A stretch of 64,000 bases of DNA from CAVWGP01 sp963754645 (GCA_963754645.1 CAVWGP010000011.1:1302001-1366000); one strand, 5' to 3'; counted from the first letter of the stretch, positions 53,577 to 62,347 are shown. A program made the numbers and translations. Notes: a model not told the origin generated them from the sequence alone.

Positions 53577-54086
53577 ATGGCAAAGAACACGATTTGTCTC
53601 TGGTACGATAAGGATGCCGAGGCCGCTGCTCGCTTTTATGCCGAGACCTTTCCCGACAGCACGGTGGGCGCCATCCACCGTGCACCCAGTGACTACCCAT
53701 CCGGCAAGAAGGGAGATGTGCTGACAGTCGAATTCAAAGTTGCCGGCGTCTCTTGTATCGGCCTCAACGGCGGTCCCGCGTTCAAACACAGCGAAGCCTT
53801 CTCGTTCCAGATCGCCACTGACGATCAATCCGAGACCGACCGCTATTGGAACGCCATCGTCGGCAATGGCGGCCAGGAGAGCGCGTGCGGCTGGTGCAAA
53901 GACAAGTGGGGCGTGTCGTGGCAAATCACGCCGCGTGTGCTGACCGAAGCGATGGCGGCCGGCGGCGATGAAGCAAAGCGCGCGTTTGATGCGATGATGA
54001 CCATGAAGAAGATCGACGTCGCCGCAATCAAGGCGGCGCGGCGCGGCCGGCCCGGCGTTATTTCATCAATTCCGGCAGGAACGTGA
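53577..54086 (+). CDS. VOC-family (PhnB/glyoxalase-like) protein
   Basis: A 169-residue vicinal-oxygen-chelate protein of the PhnB-like group. ICLWYDKDAEAAARFYAETF is the opening beta-alpha motif, GLNGGPAFKHSEAFSFQIAT the central strand and NGGQESACGWCKDKWGVSWQ the second half. GGAGG lies seven bases before the ATG. The usual end (IDVAAIKAARRG) is followed by about ten extra residues, and its 3' end overlaps the convergent DctM gene by 29 bases, so the stop may have been moved by a rearrangement. Molecular function unknown. Confidence 0.85.
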   Translation: MAKNTICLWYDKDAEAAARFYAETFPDSTVGAIHRAPSDYPSGKKGDVLTVEFKVAGVSCIGLNGGPAFKHSEAFSFQIATDDQSETDRYWNAIVGNGGQESACGWCKDKWGVSWQITPRVLTEAMAAGGDEAKRAFDAMMTMKKIDVAAIKAARRGRPGVISSIPAGT

Positions 54087-55371
54087 CCACGCCCGGCACC
54101 GCGATGATGAGCGCCAGCAGGATGAAGTGGCAGCCGATATAGGGCATGGCCGCGCGCGCCACTTGCATCAGCGTGGTCCCCTTGGGAGCCACGCCGAGCA
54201 TGACGAAAAGCAGCAGGCCGAAGGGCGGCGTGGTGAAACCGATTTCGAGGCCGAGCAGGACGATGAGGCCGAACCAGATCAAATCGAATTTCAGCGCGAT
54301 CGCGATCGGCATGAAAATCGGCAGGGTGATCAGCATCATCGAAAGCTGATCCATGAACATGCCGAGCACGAGCAGCACGGCGAACATGCAAAGCAGGATG
54401 ACGAGCGGCGCCAGCTGGAAGCCGGTCGACCATTCGACCATGCCCTTGGCGGCGCCGGTATAGGCGAGAAGCTGGGCGAAGGTCGATGAGCCGACGATGA
54501 GGATGAAGCTCATCGCCGTGACGCGGAACGCGTCTTCGAGCGATTTCCAGATCGCCGTCCAGGTCAGCGAGCGGTAGAGCGTCGCGAGAATGAGCGCGGC
54601 CACGGCGCCGAATGCCGCCGATTCCGACGGCGTCGCGATGCCGATCACGATGAAGCCGACGACCATGAAAACCACCAGGCTCATCGGCAGGATATTGACG
54701 ACGACGGCGCGCAGCTTTTCGTAGCCGCTGGCGCGCGGCACCGGATATTGCGGCGCCGCCGAGGGATCGATCTTGATCTGCACGGTGATCAGGCCGACAT
54801 AGAGCAGCGCCAGGAGCAGGCCGGGCACGAAGCCGGCGATCAGCAGCGCGCCGACATCGATGCGCGCCAGGCTGCCGAGCAGCACCGCCAGGCCCGAGGG
54901 CGGGATGATGACGGCGAGGCCGCCCGAGCCGAGAATGGGACCCAGCGCCATGTGCCGCTTGTAGCCGCGCTTGATCATCTCGGGCACCATGAGCGTGCCC
55001 ATCATCCCGGTGTTCGCCATGCTCGATCCCGAGAGTGCCGCAAACATGGTGCCGCCCGCGACCGTGAGATAGGACAGGCGCCCGGGCACGCGGCCGATCA
55101 GCTTGTCGAGCGCGTCGAACACGCGCACCGCCAATCCGGTGTGAAACAGCAAGCCGCCCATGATCAGGAACATCGGCACCGGCACCAGCGAGAACACCGT
55201 CACCGAGTCGCTGGCATTGGCGATGAGCTGCGGCATGCCCGCCTTGAAGCCCATGAACAGGAACACGCCGACGATGTTGGTGGCGAGAAACGCCAGCGCG
55301 ATCGGAATGCCGAGCGCCATGAGCACGAGCAGAAGGCCCATCAGGATGGCGCCGGCGGTCGCCCAATCCAT
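54058..55371 (-). CDS. TRAP transporter large permease (DctM)
   Basis: A 437-residue DctM with about 12 hydrophobic segments. LLFHTGLAVRVFDALDKLIG, FAALSGSSMANTGMMGTLMV, VIIPPSGLAVLLGSLARIDV and MFMDQLSMMLITLPIFMPIA are the family blocks. It follows DctQ by three bases. Its tail overlaps the convergent VOC gene by 29 bases. This is the third DctM in the window and the last gene of its operon. Confidence 0.93.
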   Translation of the reverse strand: MDWATAGAILMGLLLVLMALGIPIALAFLATNIVGVFLFMGFKAGMPQLIANASDSVTVFSLVPVPMFLIMGGLLFHTGLAVRVFDALDKLIGRVPGRLSYLTVAGGTMFAALSGSSMANTGMMGTLMVPEMIKRGYKRHMALGPILGSGGLAVIIPPSGLAVLLGSLARIDVGALLIAGFVPGLLLALLYVGLITVQIKIDPSAAPQYPVPRASGYEKLRAVVVNILPMSLVVFMVVGFIVIGIATPSESAAFGAVAALILATLYRSLTWTAIWKSLEDAFRVTAMSFILIVGSSTFAQLLAYTGAAKGMVEWSTGFQLAPLVILLCMFAVLLVLGMFMDQLSMMLITLPIFMPIAIALKFDLIWFGLIVLLGLEIGFTTPPFGLLLFVMLGVAPKGTTLMQVARAAMPYIGCHFILLALIIAVPGVVTFLPELMK

Positions 55372-55374
55372 GCG

Positions 55375-55884
55375 CTAGAAATTCTCCATCTTGGCCGGAT
55401 CGACGATGAGCGTGTCGCGGCCGAGAAGGTAGGGGACGAACTCGACCGCCATCAGCCCGAAGCACAGCGGCATCGCCGCCAGCAACAGCCAGCGCGGCAT
55501 GTCGAAGGCGCGCAAATCCATGTCCTTGGTCTGGTACGCCTCGATCGTCGAGCCGAGCGAAATCCAGGCCAGGAACACGCACACGACGATGCACAGCGCG
55601 CAACCGAATGTTTCGATCGCGCGCCGAAGCTTCGGCCCGATATTGAGCATCAGCGATTCGACCAGGATGTGGCCCTTGGTGCGCACCAGATAGGGCCCGC
55701 CCAGCATGGCGACGTAGTGCAGCGAATATTCGCTGGCCGCCACCGTCCAGCTCGGCGTCGCGAAGCGGAAACTGCGCATGGTCACGTCGTAGACGATGGC
55801 GAGCAGGACGGCGGCGAGCAGGAGGATGCCGGCCACCGCCATGGCGCGGGAGATCGAGCCCGTGATGCGGAGAATGGCGTTCAT
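55375..55884 (-). CDS. TRAP transporter small permease (DctQ)
   Basis: A 169-residue, four-span membrane protein. YDVTMRSFRFATPSWTVAAS matches the DctQ motif and VRTKGHILVESLMLNIGPKL the following loop. The start at 55884 gives MNAILRITGSISRAMAVAGI, with the first span directly after. It lies 37 bases after the binding-protein gene. Confidence 0.88.
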   Translation of the reverse strand: MNAILRITGSISRAMAVAGILLLAAVLLAIVYDVTMRSFRFATPSWTVAASEYSLHYVAMLGGPYLVRTKGHILVESLMLNIGPKLRRAIETFGCALCIVVCVFLAWISLGSTIEAYQTKDMDLRAFDMPRWLLLAAMPLCFGLMAVEFVPYLLGRDTLIVDPAKMENF

Positions 55885-55921
55885 CGCGAAGCCCGGGCGC
55901 CCGCCGGGCGCCCGACGCCGC

Positions 55922-56920
55922 CTATTGCTCCTGATAGAATTTCGCGTACAGCCGGTCGTAATAGGCCGCGTCGCGCGATTTCAGGCGCTCCCACGGCACT
56001 TTGTAGGCGCCGGCGAGAAAGTCCTTCGACGCCTTGCCTTCGAGCGTCACGATCTTGATGCCGCGTTTTTGCAGCTCGGCCTGCTCGCGCTTGGTCAATT
56101 CGAGCGTCGCTTCGTAGGATTCTTTTTCGTGCTGGATCGCGACCTCGGTCAGGATTTCCTGCGCCTTGGCCGACAGGGTTTTCCATTTGTCGAGATTGAC
56201 GACGACGACGATGTCGGTCGTCATGAAACCGGGATTGAGCTGGTACTTGATGAATTTGTCCCAGCCGAGATCCATCAGGCCCTGGACCGTCCAACCCGTG
56301 CCCTCGACCACGCCGCGTTCCAGCGCGCCGTAGGTGTCGCCCGGCGTCAGGATCACCGGATTGCCGCCGAGCGACACGATGAACTCGCGCCATGCCGGCG
56401 AGGAGCGGATGCGCAGTCCCTTGAAATCGATGCTGCCGTCGGCCGCGCGCTTGGGCTCTTCGCGGAAGAACAGGTGGAAGCGCGCGCCGCCGTCGAACTG
56501 CGCCAGCATCTTGGCGTTCAGCTTCTTCTGCCAAATCTCGTCGAGGATCGCGAGGCCGCCATTGGCCCGCGCCTGCATCGGCGAAATATTGCCGCCGAAG
56601 ATCGCGTCGCCCTCGGGCACCAGGTTTTGATAAATGCCGCCGGGGCCGTAATGCATGTCGAACACGCCGTTCTTGAGCGCCAAGCCTTGCTGCGGCTGCG
56701 GCGTCACTTCCGGGCCGCCGACATGGTTGATCTGGATGACGCCCTTGCCCTTCGCGTTGACCTTGGCGACGTATTTCAGGAAGCTCTGGACGTAGCTCAT
56801 CTGCGACGGCCAGGTCGCCAACGCGCGCAGCGTCACTTCCTGCGCCGCGACGGCGGGCGCGAGAGCCGACAACGCCAGTGCCGCCAGCAGCCCACCGGCC
56901 GCCATCCATTGCCGCTTCAT
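55922..56920 (-). CDS. TRAP transporter substrate-binding protein (DctP)
   Basis: A 332-residue periplasmic protein with signal MKRQWMAAGGLLAALALSAL then APAVAA. FKGLRIRSSPAWREFIVSLG carries the expected carboxylate-binding arginine and LTPGDTYGALERGVVEGTGW is the family signature. GGGAGG lies just before the ATG at 56920, which excludes an 80-codon upstream extension that crosses repeat DNA. First gene of the third TRAP operon. Ligand unknown. Confidence 0.92.
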   Translation of the reverse strand: MKRQWMAAGGLLAALALSALAPAVAAQEVTLRALATWPSQMSYVQSFLKYVAKVNAKGKGVIQINHVGGPEVTPQPQQGLALKNGVFDMHYGPGGIYQNLVPEGDAIFGGNISPMQARANGGLAILDEIWQKKLNAKMLAQFDGGARFHLFFREEPKRAADGSIDFKGLRIRSSPAWREFIVSLGGNPVILTPGDTYGALERGVVEGTGWTVQGLMDLGWDKFIKYQLNPGFMTTDIVVVVNLDKWKTLSAKAQEILTEVAIQHEKESYEATLELTKREQAELQKRGIKIVTLEGKASKDFLAGAYKVPWERLKSRDAAYYDRLYAKFYQEQ

Positions 56921-57074
56921 GGTGATCCTCCCGAAGTTCGCGCGGCCCCGCGCCGCGCCGTCCGCCCGGCCTTGACCAGCCGAAGGCCAAAAGTGTCGGC
57001 TGCCGGCCAAGGGCGAGTCAAGGCGCAAACGCGGGCGGAGGCGCGAATAGGCTGGAGGCGTGCCCGCATTTTCC

Positions 57075-57205
57075 GTAGGGGCGGGTCTCCGTCCGACGCC
57101 ACTCGTCGGCACGCCCTGTGCGCGTCGTGCGGCAACAGCGGTGCCGGCGCATCGGCGCAACGGATCGTCCGGATTCGCGAGGGCGGGTCTCCGACCCGCC
57201 CCTAC
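57075..57205. repeat. 131-bp dispersed element with perfect 13-bp TIRs
   Basis: GTAGGGGCGGGTC (57075-57087) and its exact reverse complement (57193-57205) bound the element. Just inside the right end GGGCGGGTC and GACCCGCCC (57181-57189 and 57193-57201) form a tight hairpin with loop TCC. A partial copy lies at 18250-18307. It occupies most of the 311-base gap between the DctP start and the MFS stop; no gene was seen there. Confidence 0.8.
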
Positions 57206-57231
57206 AATTAAAGGGCGATCATGCCTCGTCT

Positions 57232-58413
57232 CTACTCGCGCCGAGGCGCTGAAGATTGCGTTTTAACCGGCCGCAGCAACAGCACGGGAACGGCGCTGGC
57301 GATCGTCAGCGCGCCGAGAAAAAACGTCGCCGCCGCCGGCGAGCCAGCGACGCGCGCGGCCAGTCCGGCCGCCATCGGAATGAGCGCGAGGCCGAAATAG
57401 AGCCAGGTGAGGAACAAGCCGAAGCCAACCGCGCGGTTCTCGGCGCGCATATGGCCGCCCACCGTCGCATAAACCGCGCCGGCGCCGACGCCGCCCAGCA
57501 TGTGGGCGGCGACCAAGCCGGCGATCTCGAGGCCCGGGAGAGCTGCGAGACAAAGCCCGCTGCCGAAGAGAACCGAGCCGAGCCATGCCAAGCGCCCGGG
57601 GGCGACATAGCGTTGACCGAGCGAGCCGCCGAGCTGAATCGAGACGACCAGGAGAACCGTGGCCGATCCGAGCCAGAATCCGGCGCCGGCGCTTGAGTAG
57701 CCCGCGCCGCGCAGCAACTCGGGCGCGAAGCCGGCATTCGCGACCAGCGCGCCATTGAGCGTGGCCCAGGCCAGGCCGATCAGGCAAATCGGCACCCATT
57801 CCGCCCGGCTGAGATTGGCGAGGCCGAAGCTTGCCGGCGCCGCCTTGCCCCAGGCCGGCGGCGGCTCGCGATAGAGCGAGAAGACAAGAAGAAAGGCGCC
57901 GGCCGCCGCCGCCGCCGCGCACCAATGCGCCGCGGGCCAGCCCCAGCCCTGCGCCAGCAAGGGAAAGGCGAACTGCCCAAGCGCGATTCCAACGGTAAAC
58001 GTGTTGAGCATGATGGCCATCGCCAGAACGATTTCCTTGTTGGCGAAGCGATCGGTGAGAATTTTGGTGAGCAACACGTTCAGCAGCACCGCGCCGGTGC
58101 CCGCCAGCAGACGGCCGAGAACGGCCTGCCCGTAGTCCGCCGCGGCCGCGGCGATGGCGCCGCCGATCGCCATCGCGGCGAGCCCGGCCAAGACGACGCG
58201 CCGATCGCCGAAGCGGTTGCCGATCATGCCGCTGGGCAGCGCCACGGCGATGCCGGGGAGAAGAAAGATCCCGATCAGCAAGCCGATCTGGGCGCTGTCG
58301 AGACCCATCGCCTGGCGCAGCTCGCCCGAGGTCGAGCCGACGGCCTGCAATTGGAATCCGATCGCGGTGCGCGCCAAGGCGAGCACGGCGAGAACGCGCC
58401 ATCGATCGTGCAA
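57232..58413 (-). CDS. MFS transporter, CynX/NimT-like
   Basis: A 393-residue membrane protein with 12 hydrophobic segments. Its length and the opening WRVLAVLALARTAIGFQLQA followed by LGLDSAQ-like text (MGLDSAQIGLLIGIFLLPGI) resemble cyanate/nitroimidazole-type MFS proteins. PSGMIGNRFGDRRVVLAGLA is the motif A loop. The most likely start is TTG at 58413; no in-frame ATG precedes the first span. Cargo unknown. Transcribed alone between a repeat element and a small membrane gene. Confidence 0.83.
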   Translation of the reverse strand: MHDRWRVLAVLALARTAIGFQLQAVGSTSGELRQAMGLDSAQIGLLIGIFLLPGIAVALPSGMIGNRFGDRRVVLAGLAAMAIGGAIAAAAADYGQAVLGRLLAGTGAVLLNVLLTKILTDRFANKEIVLAMAIMLNTFTVGIALGQFAFPLLAQGWGWPAAHWCAAAAAAGAFLLVFSLYREPPPAWGKAAPASFGLANLSRAEWVPICLIGLAWATLNGALVANAGFAPELLRGAGYSSAGAGFWLGSATVLLVVSIQLGGSLGQRYVAPGRLAWLGSVLFGSGLCLAALPGLEIAGLVAAHMLGGVGAGAVYATVGGHMRAENRAVGFGLFLTWLYFGLALIPMAAGLAARVAGSPAAATFFLGALTIASAVPVLLLRPVKTQSSAPRRE

Positions 58414-58547
58414 CGGTGTGGCCCCCGGAAGCGTTTGCCGGCGAAAACGATATATCGGCGATAGAGTGAATCAAAGGGCGCGGCGGTCCCGAAGTCGAGC
58501 AGCGGGGGAATTTGCGCCGAATGCGAACGCCCCAAGAAAATATCTTC

Positions 58548-58748
58548 TTAACTGTTCTTGCTTCGCTTTTTCCTGGCGTCCACGGCGGCGATGCAACCGA
58601 GCCCGACGGGAATGGCGATCATAAGCGCGTCGGAAAATACGTTGCCCGTCTTGGTCATCCCGATCGCCAGGAACACGGCGGCGAGAATTCCGAGCAACAG
58701 AAAAAACGCGGCCAAGATAAGGGAAGTGCGGTTCGGCATGCCGGACAT
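58548..58748 (-). CDS. Small two-span membrane protein
   Basis: A 66-residue protein with two hydrophobic helices (about 10-30 and 38-54) and a strongly basic tail DARKKRSKNS, which would stay in the cytoplasm. An AGAGG lies before the ATG. It follows no obvious operon partner. No family is recognised, and a role cannot be assigned. Confidence 0.6.
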   Translation of the reverse strand: MSGMPNRTSLILAAFFLLLGILAAVFLAIGMTKTGNVFSDALMIAIPVGLGCIAAVDARKKRSKNS

Positions 58749-58929
58749 GGGGCGACCTCTCGATGGCGGGTTATGCGGGTGCGATAAATCCGGCCGCTTT
58801 TTATCGGAAATGCCGCGAACAGGCAGTGACGCCCGTCACACGAGTGCGGCCGCGACGCGCTGGCGCCATGGGCCTCGGTTCATGGTAGAAGACGAATATC
58901 GCCAATCTCTCAGCCGTCAGGATAGCCCC

Positions 58930-60387
58930 GTGTTCGAACAAGCCTTCAAGAACATCGACGACGTGCTGCGCAAAGAGGCCGGCTGCACCACCGAGCTGGA
59001 CTACACCGAGCAAACCTCGTGGCTGCTGTTCCTGAAATATCTCGATGGGCTCGAAAAGGACAGGGCCGACGAAGCCGCGCTCGACGGCAAGACATACGCC
59101 CACATCCTCGACAAACCGTATCGCTGGGAAGCCTGGGCCGCGCCCAAGGGCAAGGATGGCAAGCTCGACCACAACAAGGCCCTCACCGGCGACGACCTGC
59201 GCGATTTCGTCAACGGCAAGCTCTTCCCCTACCTGCACAAGTTCAAGGAACGCGCCAGCGGCCCGAACACGATCGAATACAAGATCGGCGAAATCTTCGG
59301 CGAGATCAAAAACAAGATCTCCGAGCGGCTACAATTTGCGCGAGATCATCGACCATATCGACGAGCTGCGCTTCCGCTCCCAGGCCGAGAAGCACGAGCT
59401 TTCGCACCTCTACGAAGCCAAGATCAGGAACATGGGCAATGCCGGGCGCAACGGCGGCGAGTATTACACGCCGCGCCCGCTCATCCGCGCCATCGTGCAA
59501 GCGGTGCGGCCGAAGCTCGGCGAGAAAATCTACGACGGCGCCTGCGGCTCGGCGGGTTTCTTGTGCGAGTCGTTCGACTTCCTGAAATCCAAGGGCGACC
59601 TCACCACCAAGGACCTGGCCGCGCTGCAAGACCCGGACGTTCTACGGGAAAGAGAAGAAGTCGCTCGCCTACGTCATCGGGATCATGAACATGATCCTGC
59701 ACGGCATCGACGCGCCGAATATCGTCCACACCAACACGCTCAGCGAAAATCTCGCCGACATCCAGGACAAGGACCGCTTCGACGTGGTGCTGGCCAATCC
59801 GCCCTTCGGCGGCAAGGAGCGCGCCGAGGTCCAGCAAAACTTCCCCATCCGCACCGGCGAAACCGCGTTCCTCTTCCTCCAGCACTTCATCAAGATGCTC
59901 AAGGCCGGCGGGCGCGGCGGCGTGGTCATCAAGAACACGTTCCTGTCCAACACCGACAACGCCTCGGTCAGCCTGCGCAAGCTGCTGCTGGAAAGCTGCA
60001 ACCTGCACACCGTGCTCGATTGCCCCGGCGGCACGTTCCAGGGCGCGGGCGTGAAAACGGTGGTGCTGTTTTTTGAGAAAGGCCGCCCCACGCGCAAGCG
60101 TCTGGTTCTACCAGCTCGATCCCGGCCGCAACTTGGGCAAGACCAACCCGCTCAACGACGCCGACCTCGCCGAGTTCGTGGCGCTGCAAAAGACCTTCGC
60201 CGACTCGCCCAAGAGCTGGAGCGTGGACGCCAAGACCATCGACAAGACGACCTTCGACCTCTCCGTGAAGAACCCGAACGGCGGCGAGGAAATCGCGCAC
60301 CGCAGCCCGCAGGAGATCATGGCCGAAATCGCCGCGCTGGACGCCGAGAGCGCGGAAGTGCTGGGGAAGATCAGGGCGCTGCTATGA
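58930..60387 (+). CDS. hsdM: Type I restriction-modification DNA methyltransferase, HsdM (three frameshifts)
   Basis: The N6-adenine methylase subunit of a type I R-M system. From GTG 58930 it reads MFEQAFKNIDDVLRKEAGCT, the family start; an in-frame ATG at 58882 is less likely. SAM motif I is YDGACGSAGFL and catalytic motif IV is LANPPFGGKE. Single extra bases near 59323, 59636 and 60104 break the frame; without them it is 484 residues, normal for HsdM. Each removal restores a conserved phrase (SSGYNLREIIDHIDELRF, TFYGKEKKSLAY, VWFYQLDPGRNLG). The stop overlaps hsdS by four bases. Confidence 0.87.
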
Positions 60388-61002
60388 AGAAGGGGTGGCA
60401 GGAAAAAAAGCTTTGCGAGTTGGCCGAGATTGAAAGGGCGCATAGGCTGGCGCTGGCCTGACTGCCAAGGAATACACAAAGAGTGGCCCGCTGTTCTTGT
60501 CCGTTCACTCACTCAATAACGGCGACTATGTGGACTTCCGGGACGCATTTCACATCAGCGAGGAGCGGTACATTGAGAATCCAGAAATCATGCTGCAAAA
60601 GGACGATGTGCTCATCTGCAAAGACGGAGCAGGAATAGGAAAGGTCGGAATAGTCGGTGAGCTTCCAGATCGAGCCACGATTAACTCTTCGCTCCTGCTC
60701 ATCCGAAGCGGGAAAGAGATTCTCCCCAAGTTTCTTTATCGCTGCCTGTCCAGTCCGTACTTCCAGCAGATCGTCAATTCACGGCTCAACGGGGCTACGA
60801 CACCGCACCTCTACCAACGCGACAATAACGGAATTCCCAGTCGTTCTCCCCCCGCTGGCCGAACAGCAACGGATCGTCGGTCTGCTCGACTCCCTCTAGC
60901 GAAAAATCACAACGCCTCGCCCGCCTCTACGAGCGCAAGCTCGCCGCGCTGGAGGCATTGAAGAAGTCGCTGCTGCACCAAGCCTTCACCGGAGAGCTGT
61001 GA
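60384..61002 (+). CDS. hsdS: Type I R-M specificity subunit, half-length HsdS (frameshifted)
   Basis: The DNA-recognition subunit. It starts MKKGWQEKKLCELAEIE and ends QRLARLYERKLAALEALKKS then LLHQAFTGEL, the classical HsdS conserved C-terminal helix. The central phrase DVLICKDGAGIGKVGIVGEL and VLPPLAEQQRIVGLLDSL mark one target-recognition domain plus one spacer helix. About four single-base insertions (two near 60437-60445, near 60823, near 60893) must be removed. Corrected length is about 204 residues, half the usual 400, so only one recognition domain is present. It could dimerise to read a palindromic site. Confidence 0.8.
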
Positions 61003-61027
61003 TCCACGAAAGCAAAACCACAAAACT

Positions 61028-61514
61028 CACGCGGAGACGCGGAGAACGCGGAGGAGGGGAAAGAGATTCATCTTCAATCTCCGTGCCGCCGCGTGACATG
61101 CCGATCATGAAACCGCTCGACGACATCACCGGCGCGGTCGTGGATGCGGCTATGAAAATTCACATTGGGCTTGGCCCCGGACTGCTGGAATCGGTCTATG
61201 AGGCCGTGCTGGCCCGGGCGCTGGAGCGAAGGGGGTTCCACGCGGAGAGGCAAAAGGTCATCCGCTTTGAATACGACGGCATGGTTTTCGAAGAAGGCTT
61301 CCGCACCGATTTGCTGGTGGAGGGGCGCGTCATCGTGGAACTTAAGTCCGTGGAGAAGCTTGCCGCCGTTCACAGCAAACAACTGCTGACCTATCTCCGG
61401 CTGACGAATCTGCCGGTCGGCCTGCTCATCAACTTCGGCGCAGCCACGCTCAAGGAAGGCCTGCACCGCGTGGTCAACAACCTCAACTCCTCCGCGTCTC
61501 CGCGCCTCCGCGTG
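61028..61514. repeat. Inverted repeats bounding the GxxExxY gene
   Basis: The left arm (61028-61056) begins CACGCGGAGACGCGGAGAAC and ends GCGGAGGAG. The right arm (61487-61514) is its near-perfect reverse complement, of the form CTCCTCCGCGTCTCCGCGCC then TCCGCGTG. Each arm is itself built of CGCGGAG sub-repeats. The right arm is read through as the C-terminal codons of the gene. The pair delimits a unit of about 490 bp. Confidence 0.8.
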
Positions 61515-61535
61515 AACCAGCCTCCCACCCCATGA
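61098..61535 (+). CDS. GxxExxY family protein (PD-(D/E)XK nuclease-like)
   Basis: A 145-residue protein named for its G28-x-x-E31-x-x-Y34 motif (GPGLLESVYEAVLARAL). D71, E81-L-K83 and Gln95 in HSKQLLTYLRLTNLPVGLLI follow the PD-(D/E)XK nuclease pattern. The ATG at 61098 begins MPIMKPLDDITGAVVDAAMK; a longer upstream frame only crosses the inverted repeat. The final residues SSASPRLRVN are encoded by the right repeat arm. It sits between hsdS and hsdR, out of place in an R-M operon, and looks like an inserted cassette. Biological role unknown. Confidence 0.85.
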   Translation: MPIMKPLDDITGAVVDAAMKIHIGLGPGLLESVYEAVLARALERRGFHAERQKVIRFEYDGMVFEEGFRTDLLVEGRVIVELKSVEKLAAVHSKQLLTYLRLTNLPVGLLINFGAATLKEGLHRVVNNLNSSASPRLRVNQPPTP

Positions 61536-61640
61536 ACGACGACCCGCCGCCGAACTTGACCAAGCACCTGAAGACCATCTTCGCCGAGGGTGCGCTGTCC
61601 GAGGCGGCAACTTGTAAGGATTGCTTACAAGTTCGCCAGG
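61532..61640 (+). pseudogene. RhuM-family fragment
   Basis: About 33 codons starting MNDDPPPNLTKHLKTIFAEG and continuing ALSEAATCKDCLQVRQ resemble the KqnISxHlknIFxEGEL region of RhuM virulence-type proteins, commonly found beside type I R-M genes. The family's start and its following YNLDxIxAxGYR region are missing. The end of the fragment contains a 10-bp hairpin (AACTTGTAAG at 61609-61618 with its complement at 61624-61633). After it the base composition turns sharply AT-rich. Confidence 0.6.
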
Positions 61641-61757
61641 TGGGCGCGCGGGTCGTCGGAGCACGCGCTGGGTTTTTGATAAAATTAAATAAAATCAACA
61701 TATTAAATGAATTTCTCACCTCCTGTAAATTCATGCAAAAGAATAGCACGATCATGC

Positions 61758-61763
61758 TAATAT
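61758..61763 (+). promoter_or_regulatory. Extended -10 element, possibly giving a leaderless transcript
   Basis: TGCTAATAT (61755-61763 region) is an extended -10 match in an AT-rich tract. The ATG of the wHTH/nucleotidyltransferase gene starts at 61770, just where transcription should begin, and no Shine-Dalgarno sequence is visible. A -35 is not evident. A second AT-rich pair, TTGATA and CATATT 17 bases apart, starts near 61677. Confidence 0.4.
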
Positions 61764-61769
61764 CTGGCT

Positions 61770-62347
61770 ATGTCAATCGCCGCCGCCTTTTTCTCCGACA
61801 GCCAGTCCCGCATCTTCCGCTGGCTGTTCGGACAGCCCGAGCGCAGTTATCACCTGAGCGAATTGCGCCGCCTCACCGGCCTGGGAAGCGCTTCCCTGCA
61901 ACGGGAACTGAACCGGTTGGCCGAAGCGGGCCTGGTGCGCTCGGAGCGCAGTCGGCAACTTGCGCCGCTTCCAGGCCAACCCGCAAAGCCCGGTTTACAG
62001 CTGAGCTGGTCAGCCTGACGCGCAAGACACTGGGGATTGAGCCCATGTTGCGCGAAGCATTGCGGCCCCTCGTCCCCGACCTGCAAGCCGCGTGGATTTA
62101 CGGTTCCGTGGCAAAACAGACCGACACGGCGCAAAGCGACATCGACGTGATGCTGGTCGGCAAGAACCTGCTGCTGGGCAAGATTGCTGGAATTGCTGGT
62201 GCCGCTGGAAGCACAACTGGGGCGAAAGATCAACCCGACCTGCTACACGCCCGCCGAGTTCGAGCGCCGCCGCGCCGAGCCCGATTCGTTCGTCAATCGC
62301 GTTCTGGCGCAGCCCAGCCATTCCGCTTGATCGGAGATGCCCGTTGA
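61770..62347 (+). CDS. wHTH-nucleotidyltransferase (MNT) antitoxin-like protein (frameshifted)
   Basis: An N-terminal winged helix (SIFRWLFGQPERSYHLSELR then LTGLGSASLQRELNRLAEAG) is joined to a minimal nucleotidyltransferase domain with GSVAKQTDTAQSDIDVMLVG, the GS...DxD catalytic motif. Five single-base insertions (near 61950, 61993, 62187, 62319 and 62331) break the frame; removing them gives 190 residues ending IPLIGDAR. The stop overlaps a TTG start of the HEPN partner (TTGA). MNT proteins can inactivate HEPN toxins by AMPylation. Probably the regulator and antitoxin of the pair. Confidence 0.75.
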
